Source of the DNA: Eubacterium sp.
Lineage (GTDB): Bacteria > Bacillota > Clostridia > Lachnospirales > Lachnospiraceae
NCBI GenBank assembly: GCA_017965495.1
Contig: JAGCPW010000044.1
Location: 1-64,000, forward strand
Reading direction: 5' to 3'
Length of the DNA: 64,000 nt
The notes beneath the pieces are model-generated. The model did no database searches. It was not told where the DNA came from and worked only from the letters and a program-made list of their open reading frames with translations. The position numbers and the translations under genes were made by a program. Shown here piece by piece: positions 6,659 through 16,350 of this stretch (position 1 is the first letter of the stretch; the number at the start of each line of letters is the position of its first letter).

Positions 6659-8071
6659 ATGAAAAAAGTATTAAGCCTAATATTAGTATTTGCACTAGCG
6701 CTAGGTTTAGGAGTGGGCGTTAGCTTTGTTCAAAAAGACATAAGTGCAGCTGACATTAATCCTACACCAGAGCAGGGAGCAACAGTGAATCTCTTAAAGG
6801 GAGATCCACTAGACTTTGCTACGCACTATTCTAAAGGTGCTATAAACAAATACTATGTAAAGGGTGTAGATAAGTACGCACCTGCGCCATTAGTAATAGA
6901 GTGGGAAAAAGTGAACGGTGCTACTTCATATAAAGTAAAGTTAAGTGAAGATGAAACGATGAAAGATGCTAAAGAGTTCATTACATTTGAGACTAAGGTT
7001 ACTATAGAAGATTTATTTTCAGCCACTGACTATTACTACCAAGTAAGTACAGAGGTGGATGATACTATGTACATGTCAGATGTTATAAAAATAACTACAG
7101 CTGATATTCCAAGAACAATCAGTGTTGATTCAGTTACAAATACCAGGGACTTTGGCGGACGATTGACAGTTGATAAAAAGTATAGAGTAAAACAAGGAAT
7201 CATATACAGGGGTGCCAATGTAGATGAGATATCTTCAGAGGGCAAAAGAAAAATGGTTGAGACTTATGGTATAAAGACAGATTTAGATTTGCGTGGTAAG
7301 TCAAAAGTTTCACCTCTAGGCAAAAACATAAACCTAGTTTCAGTTTCTGCAGGTCAGTATATAAATGCACTAGATTACGATTATTGGTATCCAGCCCTTA
7401 GAAAAGAGATACTAACATTTGCAAATCCTAATAACTTCCCAATCTATGTTCATTGCGCTATAGGTAGAGACAGAACTGGAACGCTCTGTACACTCATTGG
7501 TGCTTTGGCAGGAATGAGCGAGCAGGATATTATGCGTGATTATGAATTTACTTTCTTCTCAGTAGTAAACGGCGATGTGGATGATGCAGCGCACTACGCT
7601 GAAAAAATGTGGAAAGTAATCAATTGGTTAAAGACATACGATAAAGGAACTCTTCAAGAAAACACAATGGAGTTTATGAGAGAGCGCTTGAATCTAAAGC
7701 AGTCTGACTTAAACAAGATTAGATCAAACATCTTAACTCCAGGTGCTATACCTATTCCTGAACCAAAGGTTCCAACACCTTCCAAAGTAAAACTTAAGAA
7801 GGTAAAGAACATAAAGAAGAAGACAGTGAAGGTTACATTTAAAAAGGCAAGCAACGCCAAAGGCTACCAAGTAACTTGGTCTACATCTAAAAACTTCACA
7901 AAGCAGAAGAGCAAGACTAAATCTAAATATATAACAAAGACTACATACAAGATAAAGAAACTAAAGAAGAAAAAGAAATATTACATCAAGGTTAGGGCTT
8001 ACAATATTAACGGACATATTAAGGTATTCGGAAAATATTCTAAAGTTAAGAAAATAAAGATAAGAAAGTAG
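6659..8071 (+). CDS. secreted tyrosine-protein-phosphatase-like protein (Y_phosphatase3)
   Basis: 470 residues. A signal peptide (about 1-32, cleavage near SAA-D) is followed by a fibronectin-III-like region (about 50-145). The phosphatase domain shows the Cx5R signature HCAIGRDRTGT with nucleophile C266 and R272, and an upstream NTRDFGG motif typical of the Y_phosphatase3 (LipA/PtpB-like) family. The last 95 residues are a Lys-rich module (about 376-470) seen in three other secreted proteins of this window. The family hydrolyses phosphotyrosine, phosphoserine or phosphoinositides; the substrate of this exported enzyme is unknown. The SD AAAGGAA precedes ATG 6659. A paralogue follows 12 bases later. 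Confidence 0.87.
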   Translation: MKKVLSLILVFALALGLGVGVSFVQKDISAADINPTPEQGATVNLLKGDPLDFATHYSKGAINKYYVKGVDKYAPAPLVIEWEKVNGATSYKVKLSEDETMKDAKEFITFETKVTIEDLFSATDYYYQVSTEVDDTMYMSDVIKITTADIPRTISVDSVTNTRDFGGRLTVDKKYRVKQGIIYRGANVDEISSEGKRKMVETYGIKTDLDLRGKSKVSPLGKNINLVSVSAGQYINALDYDYWYPALRKEILTFANPNNFPIYVHCAIGRDRTGTLCTLIGALAGMSEQDIMRDYEFTFFSVVNGDVDDAAHYAEKMWKVINWLKTYDKGTLQENTMEFMRERLNLKQSDLNKIRSNILTPGAIPIPEPKVPTPSKVKLKKVKNIKKKTVKVTFKKASNAKGYQVTWSTSKNFTKQKSKTKSKYITKTTYKIKKLKKKKKYYIKVRAYNINGHIKVFGKYSKVKKIKIRK

Positions 8072-8083
8072 TAGGTAGATGAG

Positions 8084-9517
8084 ATGAAAAAATTATTAAG
8101 TATTGTTTTATCATTAACACTAGTACTTGGTCTGTTGGTTGGAATTCAAGTTACTGACACCAAGGCTGATGGCACTATTACCAATGTTACTCCTAACGGA
8201 ACAAAAGTAGATTTATTATCAGGTAACATTTATGACTTTTGCGCTAACTATGAATTGGGTAGAGCAAAAGCTCTATATAAAAGAAGAAGTGATACATACT
8301 TCCCAACTGCGGTTTCATTTAAGTGGAATCCTATAAGTGGTGCTAATAACTATGTGCTAGTAATAGCAGATAATCCACAGATTAAAAACCCAATCACATT
8401 TAATACTTCAGTAAATAGCATAGAAGTAGAAGACCTAAATCCAGGACAGACTTACTATTACAGAGTAGGTTGTGCTACAGGCAGTGGTCATTATGACTCC
8501 GGCATAAAATCATTTACCACCACTAATCTTCCAAAGACCATTACTGTAGGTGGTGTTGGAAATACTAGAGACCTAGGTGGACAGTATGTAAATGGTGGAA
8601 AGCAAAGAGTACGCTTTGGTAGAGTGATTCGTGGTACTAACCTTGATTCTGTTACAGATGAGGGAAAAGATAAACTATTAAATCTATATGGAATAAAAAC
8701 TGAACTTGATTTGAGAAAGGGTGACAGTAGTGAACCGGTACCAGGTTCTTCACCACTTGGATCAAGTGTAAAGTATGTTCATATTTCTGGTGTGGAGTAT
8801 ACAAGTAGTGAAAAAGGAATCAGCAACCCTAAGAACTATGATAGAACAAAGCAAGAAATCTTATTGTTTGCAGACCCAAGCAATTTCCCAATTTATGTTC
8901 ACTGCCAGATAGGTAGAGACCGTACAGGAACTATTTGTTTCTTAATTGAGTCATTACTTGGAATGGATGATTATGATATGTTCAGAGACTATGAGCTTTC
9001 ATACTTTTCAAAACATGCTAATGAAGACTTAGCAGATCCGGATGCCACTACTAATAATGGTGCATTTGCAAGAATGGTTAGATACTTAAGAGAGTATTCA
9101 AATGGAACGATGCAGGAAAACACTGAGAGGTATATGAAACAAGAACTAGGTATTACAAGTGAACAAATTGCTGCTATTAAAAATAACATTCTAAGCCCAA
9201 TACCTACTCCAAAGCCTGCACCAAAGGTTAAAACACCTGGAAAGGTTTCAATTAAATCTGCCAAGAATAGCAAGAAGAAAACAGTAGTAGTTAAATATAA
9301 GAAGGCTACTAATGCTAAAGGCTATCAAGTATGGTGGGCTACTAATAAGAAGTTTAAAAAAGCAAAGAAGAAATTTACTACTAAGCTTACATACAAGATA
9401 AAGAAACTAAAGAAGAAAAAGAAATACTTTATAAGAGTTAGAGCTTATAACCTAAATGGAAAGGCCAAAATTTATGGACCATATTCAAAGGTTAAAAAAG
9501 TAAAGATTAAAAAATAA
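8084..9517 (+). CDS. second secreted tyrosine-phosphatase-like protein (paralogue)
   Basis: 477 residues with the same layout as its upstream neighbour: signal peptide (about 1-28), fibronectin-like segment, NTRDLGG motif, active site HCQIGRDRTGT (C274, R280) and a Lys-rich C-terminal module (about 385-477). The pair clearly arose by tandem duplication but has diverged through most of the length, while the C-terminal block TYKIKKLKKKKKY is almost unchanged. It begins 12 bases after the first gene with a weak SD, so translation may be coupled. Both active sites are complete, so both enzymes are predicted active outside the membrane. Confidence 0.87.
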   Translation: MKKLLSIVLSLTLVLGLLVGIQVTDTKADGTITNVTPNGTKVDLLSGNIYDFCANYELGRAKALYKRRSDTYFPTAVSFKWNPISGANNYVLVIADNPQIKNPITFNTSVNSIEVEDLNPGQTYYYRVGCATGSGHYDSGIKSFTTTNLPKTITVGGVGNTRDLGGQYVNGGKQRVRFGRVIRGTNLDSVTDEGKDKLLNLYGIKTELDLRKGDSSEPVPGSSPLGSSVKYVHISGVEYTSSEKGISNPKNYDRTKQEILLFADPSNFPIYVHCQIGRDRTGTICFLIESLLGMDDYDMFRDYELSYFSKHANEDLADPDATTNNGAFARMVRYLREYSNGTMQENTERYMKQELGITSEQIAAIKNNILSPIPTPKPAPKVKTPGKVSIKSAKNSKKKTVVVKYKKATNAKGYQVWWATNKKFKKAKKKFTTKLTYKIKKLKKKKKYFIRVRAYNLNGKAKIYGPYSKVKKVKIKK

Positions 9518-9528
9518 ATAATCTTTTG

Positions 9529-9554
9529 CCCCGGGAGAAATCCCGGGGTTTTTT
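9529..9554 (+). terminator. strong Rho-independent terminator
   Basis: CCCCGGGA (9529-9536), GAAA tetraloop, TCCCGGGG (9541-9548), T6. It ends the phosphatase pair transcript. Confidence 0.93.
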
Positions 9555-9600
9555 ATTTTCCTAAAATATGGACCCCTTATTCATATTTAGAGAATTTTTA

Positions 9601-9625
9601 TATCACACATCTGTGATACTATAAT
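9601..9625 (+). promoter_or_regulatory. putative promoter with operator-like palindrome for the GH81 gene
   Basis: TATCACA (9601-9607) CATC TGTGATA (9612-9618) is a perfect inverted repeat lying directly before TATAAT (9620-9625). No good -35 hexamer is present at 17 bases (only T-rich sequence), so the promoter may need an activator. Alternatively, a repressor may bind between -35 and -10. The half-sites point opposite to the TGTGA-N6-TCACA sites at 3614 and 5148. Confidence 0.5.
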
Positions 9626-9676
9626 ATTGATAAACTGTGCGGAAATTTTCGAAACGAATATAGTTGGAGGAAAAAT

Positions 9677-12600
9677 ATGAAGAAACAAATCAAACGTATT
9701 ATTTCTGTAATGATGGTAATGACAATGGTTATTACCCTTATTCCTGCTATGCAATTAACAGCAAATGCAGATGATAATCCATACAACTTGTCTGATGGAA
9801 GAGCAGTATATGCTAGCTCTGCTAACGGCGGAGACACAGAAGATCGAGCTGTAGATGGATTAGAAAACACGAGATGGCAAGCATCCCAGAGTGATACTAA
9901 TGAATGGCTCTATGTGGACTTAGGAAAAGAAGCAAACTTAGACCATATCTATATGCACTGGGAAGCAGCGTATGCAAAATATTATAAGATTGAAACATCA
10001 AACGATGAAATCAATTGGACTACAGCATACGAAAAGAAAAAAGGAGGCAGTGGCCAGCAAGTAGAAATGGCTATTAGCTACAGACAAACTGGTATAAGAG
10101 CTGATGGTGATTTAAGATTCTCTGTTAACTGGACCAAAGTGGAAGATGCCCACTATAAGGTATATATAGACGGAGAAGATAATGACCATATAGCATATGC
10201 TGGTGGAGATAACTACCGCTTCAATAACCACGGTGGTACTCAAGGTGATGTGAGAATGAGTGTGGGTGAGCATACTATGACAATAGTTGCGTTTAACCCT
10301 GACAATAACCAAGAGTTAGGCCGCGGAGTATTAAATTTAGATGCGCAAGAAGGAGCACAGGGAGACAACGGTGTAGATGTTGATCCTCAAGATGCTCTAA
10401 AGCAGACTATTACTAAAGATGAACTAAGCGTAACTAAAGCTCGTTTTGTAAAGATTACTTGTACACAGAGAGCTACAGGTTATGGTTGTTCATTGTTTGA
10501 GTTCCAAGTTTGGGGAACAGGTGGTTCAAATAAACCTCCAGTAGATTATGGTGATAATCTAGCGCTTAATAAGACAGTTAAATGTTCAGGCACAAGAGAT
10601 GAGTGGTGGATGTACAATGCAGACGGAACCATTAATCCAGATGCCTATAAACAAGTAAAACCTGAAAACGCAGTGGATGGAGATAAGAATACTTCATTTA
10701 CTTCATATCAGGGAGAAGCAGATCAGTGGATTTACGTAGACCTAGGTGATGAGTATAATGTTGGACGTGTAATTACACGCTTTAATGAAGACGCTGGAAA
10801 GATTTATGACGTTCAAGTGTCTAAAGATGCAAAACATTGGACCACAATTCATAGAGAACTTAGAGGCTTTATGAATAAAGTGGACAATACTACATGCTAT
10901 CAAGAAGAAGTTCGTTTCGTAAGAGTTCTTGGTTACTCTAAAGTAGAGAGCGGAAGCGGTATGGGTATCAGAGAACTAGAAGTATACGAATACAGAGAAG
11001 GCGATAGCAAAGAAAATGAAGAAATTCCAGACCTTCCAATCAGCCAGATAGTTGCCAACGAGAACGGCAAAGGCTCATACGTTATTGGTGAGGTTAAAAA
11101 AGAATTAAACAAACTTCCAACTTTTGTAAATGAAGAAAATATAAAGACACCTATAGATTCAAACAGCTGGTGGTCATCATTTATGATTAAGACTTACGGA
11201 AACATGGCTGTTGTACATCCTCTTAAGGCTCAGTTCTCTAACCAGGGACTTGGATTAATCCTTGCATCTCAAGGTTACACAGATGAGAGAAAGCCTCAAG
11301 ATTTGGGTGTTGGTTACTATTCAGAAAAACTTAAAGACTTCTTTATTAGACCTGAGAGTTTTGAAGGAAAGAGCGGATACGATAGAGTAGAAAGCTACGG
11401 TGATTATCACGTAGATGTTGGTCTATGCGATGATGATGGACTAAAGATGAAATCTACTTTGGTTAAGGGTTCACCTTATGTATTCTCAGAGTTTACTGAA
11501 GATGACACAGTAATTTTAGCTTCCACATCTATTACTAAGTTCTATGATGGAAGTGGAAATACAATTTTGACTAATGCTGGAGATTCTACTACTACAGATC
11601 ATATCGGATTTACTTCTGTAGATAGTGAAAATGAAAGAGCAGGAAATAACGGTTCTGAATTCTTGCTAGCAGCTCCAGAAAACACAGAGTTTACAGTTAA
11701 GACTACTGGAAAAAACACTCTACTTAAGATTAAGTTTGCATCTAAAAATGATGCATATCTATCTATAGCAGGAATGCTAAAGAAGAGTGATATTGAAGAT
11801 TACTATCAGCATGCTTATGCAAGAGTAAAGAAAACAAACGTATCTTACGAATATAATAAAGATAATTCAAAAGTTATAACAAACTATAAGATTACTACTG
11901 ATTTAGTTAGAAGTGGATTTAGTAATAAGACAATGCAAGCTTTCTATCCACACCAGTGGAAGTACTCACACGATACAGATAATCCTTATTGTGTATATCC
12001 ATCTATCCGTGGAAATATGAAAGCGGTATTTGAAAACGAACTTTCAACTACTCAGCAGTTTGCAGGACTTCTTCCTACATTTGCTAGACCTAATAGTTCA
12101 ATGTTAGAGAGAAATACTATCAAGTCTTACATCAAGACTGTTATGGATGAGATTGGAACTGGCCCTAATGCCGATGCTTACTGGCAGGGTAAAGCTGTTC
12201 ATCCACTTGCTATTACAGCTTTGATGGCAGACCAGATAGGCGAAACTGCTATGAGAGATCAGTTACTAAAAGACCTTAAGAAGATAATGGTAGACTGGTT
12301 CACATACTCAGGAGGAGATGATAGATGTTATCTAATCTACAACAAAGATTGGGGAACAGTTTATTATCCAGAGAGTGCTTACGGTGCTAACGCAGCTATC
12401 TGTGACCACCACTTTACATACGGTTACTTCCTCTTTGGCGCAGCCGTTCTATCAACATATGACCAAGATTTCTACTATCAATATAAAGATATGGTAGAGA
12501 TTATGCTTCGTGACTACGCTAACCCAGAAGAGCCAGAGGACGATGGCAATATGTTCTGTAAGTTTAGAGCATTTGACCAGTACTCAGGACACTCATGGGC

Positions 12601-15595
12601 TGGTGGTTACGCAGATAACGATGATGGTAATAACCAAGAGTCAGCATCAGAGTCACTATTTAGTTGGGTTGGAATGTACCTATGGGGTGAAGTTTCAAAA
12701 CAGCAAAAATATATTGATGCAGGAGCTTATGGATTTACTACAGAGATGGAAGCAGTAAAACAATACTGGTTCGATTACGACGGAGACAACTGGCTAGATA
12801 CATTCCCATTCCAAGGAACTGGTCAGGTTTATGGTGCATCATATAGTTACGGTACATTCTTTGGCGGACAGCCACTATACATTTATGGTATCCAGTGGCT
12901 ACCTATTTCAGAGTACTTGACAGCCTATGGTATGGAGCAAGATAAATGTGCAGCTGCATATCAAGGACTACTTGATGAGACTGAAGATGCTAGAGAAAAA
13001 GTAATGATTAATGCACAAATAGTAGCAGATCAGATGAGAGCTCAAGGAAAATCTGAAGAAGAGATTAGAGCGTACCTAGAACAAGAACAACACACTGCTG
13101 ATACTTATGCTACAGCTGATACAGGATGGCAGCATATTACATGGCCATTCCTATCACAGACTGATCCACAGTCAGCTTATGACAAGTTCACGGCTGGCGT
13201 AAACGGAGTTCAAAAAGAAGATAGAGCTAACACACTTTGGTTCATCTCTGCTATGGATTCCGTTGGATACAAGACTACTGATTATGTAATCACTGGTCAG
13301 ACTATTAGTGGTTCAGTTTATAAGAAAGTAAAAGACGGACAGACTGTATACACAGGTGAAATCTGGAACCCAACTACAGTTACTAAGACTACATATGTAG
13401 TAGACACTTCTACAGATGAAAAGATTGGTAAGGTTAAGGTTAAACCAGGAGCACTAGTACAGTTTGAGATTGATACAAATGGTGGATTTGAACTAGAACT
13501 TGGAAACGACACTGGCGGTGGTGGAGAAGAAGAGACTACTCCAGCAGAAGACGAGACAGTTCAACCTCCAGCAAACGTTAAGGACATGGTTCCTGACAAG
13601 AGATTTAACCTAAGTCTTGGAAAAGATGTTTCTATTTCATCTATGTACAAGAATGAAGGTTCACAGAGCACAGATGTTTTAACAGACGGTAACTTAAATA
13701 GTAACTATGTATCAACTGACTGGAATAATTCCCTCACCAAAGACAGTGTAATCATTGATCTTGGAGGCAATTATAGGGTAGGTGATATTAATAAGATAGC
13801 CGTTCAGTTTAAGAACGACCAGGCGGTATTCTGCGAGAGCTACAAAGTAGAATACTCTACTGACGGTATTACATTTAATGCAGCTGAGAGCTTTAACATG
13901 ACATGGGAGCAGGCGGATGCAGGATTTATCTTTAAGGATATGAATCTAACTCCAGCCATGAATTCAGTTAGATTTGTAAGAATTACATTTAATGGTCACA
14001 AGAACTGGGGATTCCAGATAAGAGAGGTAGCAGTACTAACTAATAACTCCCAGGCCAAACCTATCTTTGTTCCAGTTTGTGATAATCCTGCAGACTTTGA
14101 AGTTTCAAGTGATGAGCCACTTAAGATTCATTACAAGATAACAGCTGGTCCTAACCAGGATGGATATCAGTATGCAATATTCCTAGATGGAAACAGAGTG
14201 ACTGACTTAAGAGGCCCAGGAGAAGGTTCGATAGATGCAGCTCTTGGAACACACAAAGTAAAAGTAGTATCTTACTACGATGGAAAACTATCTGAAGGTA
14301 TAGAAGATACTGTAGAAGTAGATGATGGTTCAATGAGAAACTATGTAAATACTTCAATCAATTTCGCTCTTAACGCACATGCCACACTTGAGACATTTGA
14401 CGATAGAAACGAGGGAAGTAAAGATCCTCAGATGCTAACAGATGGTAACATCAATGGAAACTTCAATATGACAGTTTGGGGCGAAGATAATGCCACAGCT
14501 ACTCTAGAACTACTAGAGCCAGTAGATATTGAAGATATAGATGAAGTTTTGATTAAGTATGTAAATGACATTACTTACGCTAAGGGCTTCAATGTTCAAT
14601 TCTCTAAGGATGGAACAAACTATGAGACAGTTTACTCAAGAGATGATGGTAGTTATGCAGACCCAGTAGAGGTTAAGATAAATAAGAATGCTTATACTCA
14701 GGGCGATGTAAACTTTGTGAAAGTAAACTTCACTAAGAAGTCAGCTGGATATGGATATCAGATTCGTGAGATTGCTGTTCTTGGTTCAAAAGACAGCTAC
14801 TTGCCAGCTAACCCTGTAGGACTTGCTGTTTCAAGTAACGCAGGCGGAAGTATTACAGTTAACTTCTCAGGCGCACTTGGAAGCACATCTATGTATAATG
14901 TATATGTTGATAACCAGATAGTAGGACTACACTTGCTAACTCCTGGTTCATACACATACAACCACATAGACGGTGGATTGCATACAGTTAAGGTTACAGC
15001 TATTAAGGATAACATCGAATCAAAAGGTGTTACTGCTAAGTTAACTATTGAGGACCCAGCTCCTCCAGTAACAGAGCCAGACTACGAAGATGACCCTGAC
15101 GATCCACTATACACAAGACCAACTACTACAGCAAAACCTACTACCACAGTAGCCCCTACTACAAAACAAGGTGGTGAATCTACTGTACCTAGTGGTGATA
15201 CTACAAAGGCTCCAGAGACAGCCGCTCCTACAAAGGCTCCTGGAAAACCAACAGTAAAACCAACAGATAAGTGCAAACCAGTTCCACCAGCTAAGGTTAA
15301 AGTTAAGAAAGCTACTAAGAAGAAGAGCGCTAAGAAACTAACAGTTAAGATTAAGAAGCTTTCTGGTGTTAAGGGTTATGAGGTTAGAGTTTATAAGTCA
15401 AAGAAGAATGCTAAGAAGAATAAGAAAGTAATCTACAAGAAACTTATAAACAAAAACAAAGCAAAATTAGTTATTAAATCCAAGAAACTTAGACGCAAAA
15501 AGAAACTCTTTGTTAGAGTGAGAGCAAGAAAGTTTGACTGTGGAAAGTATGTTTTCGGAGCTTTATCTAAGCCTAAGAAAGTTAAGATTAAATAA
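9677..15595 (+). CDS. secreted multidomain GH81 endo-beta-1,3-glucanase
   Basis: 1972 residues. Signal peptide (1-32); a discoidin/F5-8C (CBM32-like) module (about 33-282) interrupted at about 138-240 by a separate beta-rich insert; a second discoidin module (about 293-452); GH81 domain (about 474-1255); two more discoidin modules (about 1295-1455, 1550-1705), each followed by an Ig/FN3-like segment; a Thr/Pro linker (about 1800-1870); and a Lys-rich C-terminal module (about 1873-1972). GH81 hallmarks are DHHFTYGYF (D910) and NQESASES (E988, E992), the conserved acidic residues of the family. GH81 enzymes cleave beta-1,3-glucans such as laminarin, curdlan and fungal or yeast wall glucan. GGAGG precedes ATG 9677. 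The Lys-rich tail may hold the enzyme at the cell surface. Confidence 0.9.
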   Translation: MKKQIKRIISVMMVMTMVITLIPAMQLTANADDNPYNLSDGRAVYASSANGGDTEDRAVDGLENTRWQASQSDTNEWLYVDLGKEANLDHIYMHWEAAYAKYYKIETSNDEINWTTAYEKKKGGSGQQVEMAISYRQTGIRADGDLRFSVNWTKVEDAHYKVYIDGEDNDHIAYAGGDNYRFNNHGGTQGDVRMSVGEHTMTIVAFNPDNNQELGRGVLNLDAQEGAQGDNGVDVDPQDALKQTITKDELSVTKARFVKITCTQRATGYGCSLFEFQVWGTGGSNKPPVDYGDNLALNKTVKCSGTRDEWWMYNADGTINPDAYKQVKPENAVDGDKNTSFTSYQGEADQWIYVDLGDEYNVGRVITRFNEDAGKIYDVQVSKDAKHWTTIHRELRGFMNKVDNTTCYQEEVRFVRVLGYSKVESGSGMGIRELEVYEYREGDSKENEEIPDLPISQIVANENGKGSYVIGEVKKELNKLPTFVNEENIKTPIDSNSWWSSFMIKTYGNMAVVHPLKAQFSNQGLGLILASQGYTDERKPQDLGVGYYSEKLKDFFIRPESFEGKSGYDRVESYGDYHVDVGLCDDDGLKMKSTLVKGSPYVFSEFTEDDTVILASTSITKFYDGSGNTILTNAGDSTTTDHIGFTSVDSENERAGNNGSEFLLAAPENTEFTVKTTGKNTLLKIKFASKNDAYLSIAGMLKKSDIEDYYQHAYARVKKTNVSYEYNKDNSKVITNYKITTDLVRSGFSNKTMQAFYPHQWKYSHDTDNPYCVYPSIRGNMKAVFENELSTTQQFAGLLPTFARPNSSMLERNTIKSYIKTVMDEIGTGPNADAYWQGKAVHPLAITALMADQIGETAMRDQLLKDLKKIMVDWFTYSGGDDRCYLIYNKDWGTVYYPESAYGANAAICDHHFTYGYFLFGAAVLSTYDQDFYYQYKDMVEIMLRDYANPEEPEDDGNMFCKFRAFDQYSGHSWAGGYADNDDGNNQESASESLFSWVGMYLWGEVSKQQKYIDAGAYGFTTEMEAVKQYWFDYDGDNWLDTFPFQGTGQVYGASYSYGTFFGGQPLYIYGIQWLPISEYLTAYGMEQDKCAAAYQGLLDETEDAREKVMINAQIVADQMRAQGKSEEEIRAYLEQEQHTADTYATADTGWQHITWPFLSQTDPQSAYDKFTAGVNGVQKEDRANTLWFISAMDSVGYKTTDYVITGQTISGSVYKKVKDGQTVYTGEIWNPTTVTKTTYVVDTSTDEKIGKVKVKPGALVQFEIDTNGGFELELGNDTGGGGEEETTPAEDETVQPPANVKDMVPDKRFNLSLGKDVSISSMYKNEGSQSTDVLTDGNLNSNYVSTDWNNSLTKDSVIIDLGGNYRVGDINKIAVQFKNDQAVFCESYKVEYSTDGITFNAAESFNMTWEQADAGFIFKDMNLTPAMNSVRFVRITFNGHKNWGFQIREVAVLTNNSQAKPIFVPVCDNPADFEVSSDEPLKIHYKITAGPNQDGYQYAIFLDGNRVTDLRGPGEGSIDAALGTHKVKVVSYYDGKLSEGIEDTVEVDDGSMRNYVNTSINFALNAHATLETFDDRNEGSKDPQMLTDGNINGNFNMTVWGEDNATATLELLEPVDIEDIDEVLIKYVNDITYAKGFNVQFSKDGTNYETVYSRDDGSYADPVEVKINKNAYTQGDVNFVKVNFTKKSAGYGYQIREIAVLGSKDSYLPANPVGLAVSSNAGGSITVNFSGALGSTSMYNVYVDNQIVGLHLLTPGSYTYNHIDGGLHTVKVTAIKDNIESKGVTAKLTIEDPAPPVTEPDYEDDPDDPLYTRPTTTAKPTTTVAPTTKQGGESTVPSGDTTKAPETAAPTKAPGKPTVKPTDKCKPVPPAKVKVKKATKKKSAKKLTVKIKKLSGVKGYEVRVYKSKKNAKKNKKVIYKKLINKNKAKLVIKSKKLRRKKKLFVRVRARKFDCGKYVFGALSKPKKVKIK

Positions 15596-15620
15596 CTAAA
15601 ATAAAGGAATAATAAAGAAA

Positions 15621-15650
15621 AAGGGACTTTTATATGAAGTCCCTTTTTTA
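15621..15650 (+). terminator. Rho-independent terminator after the GH81 gene
   Basis: AAGGGACTT (15621-15629), loop TTATATG, AAGTCCCTT (15637-15645), then Ts. An ATG at 15634 lies in its loop and is in frame with the next gene, but starting there would make the terminator part of the coding sequence. Confidence 0.9.
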
Positions 15651-15660
15651 TATAATATTT

Positions 15661-16338
15661 ATGATGAGTATATTTGATAGAACGGAATTATTAATAGGAG
15701 AAGAGGCACTACAGACACTTAAAAACAAAAGAGTGGCTGTTTTTGGTGTGGGCGGCGTAGGAGGATATGCCGTGGAAGCCTTAGCTAGAACGGGTATAGG
15801 AACGTTAGATTTGGTAGATAAAGATGTGGTGGATGAAACTAATATCAATCGTCAAATCATTGCTTTACAGTCTACTATTGGAAAGCCAAAAGTGGAAGTA
15901 GCAAAGGAAAGATGTTTAGATATAAACCCTGAAATGACAATAAATACACATCAAGTATTTTACTTACCTGATACCGCAGATGAGTTTGATTTTACAGACT
16001 ATGACTATGTGATAGATGCCATAGATACAGTGACTGGAAAACTGCAACTTATAGAAGCAGCTAAGAAAGCCAATGTCCCAGTGATAAGCTCGATGGGTGC
16101 AGGAAACAAACTAAACCCAGCAGAGTTTGAAGTGGCTGACATTAGTGAGACATCTGTGTGTCCTTTGGCGAAGGTGATGCGAAAGGAATTAAGGGACAGA
16201 GGAATTGAAAGCTTGAAGGTGGTTTACTCGAAAGAAGCACCTATCAAAATAGAAGCTAGAAGTCCTGGCAGTGTGGCGTATGTGCCAAGTGTAGTGGGGC
16301 TGATAATAGCATCGGAAGTTATAAAAGATTTATTGTAA
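15661..16338 (+). CDS. tcdA: ThiF-family protein, TcdA-like tRNA t6A dehydratase
   Basis: About 225 residues of the E1-like ThiF/MoeB fold, cytosolic. It begins MMSIFDRTELLIG and shows the nucleotide-binding loop VFGVGGVGGYAVEALAR, then DKDVVDETNINRQ and SSMGAGNKLNP. This arrangement matches TcdA/CsdL, which cyclises tRNA N6-threonylcarbamoyladenosine at position 37 using ATP. Family members start with a short (F)xRTELLIG block, which fits a start at ATG 15661 or 15664. An in-frame ATG at 15634 would add nine hydrophobic residues encoded by the preceding terminator hairpin. TATAAT lies at 15651-15656, so the transcript may begin almost at the start codon (leaderless), and no SD precedes 15661. 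Confidence 0.8.
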   Translation: MMSIFDRTELLIGEEALQTLKNKRVAVFGVGGVGGYAVEALARTGIGTLDLVDKDVVDETNINRQIIALQSTIGKPKVEVAKERCLDINPEMTINTHQVFYLPDTADEFDFTDYDYVIDAIDTVTGKLQLIEAAKKANVPVISSMGAGNKLNPAEFEVADISETSVCPLAKVMRKELRDRGIESLKVVYSKEAPIKIEARSPGSVAYVPSVVGLIIASEVIKDLL

Positions 16339-16350
16339 GGAGAGAAAACA

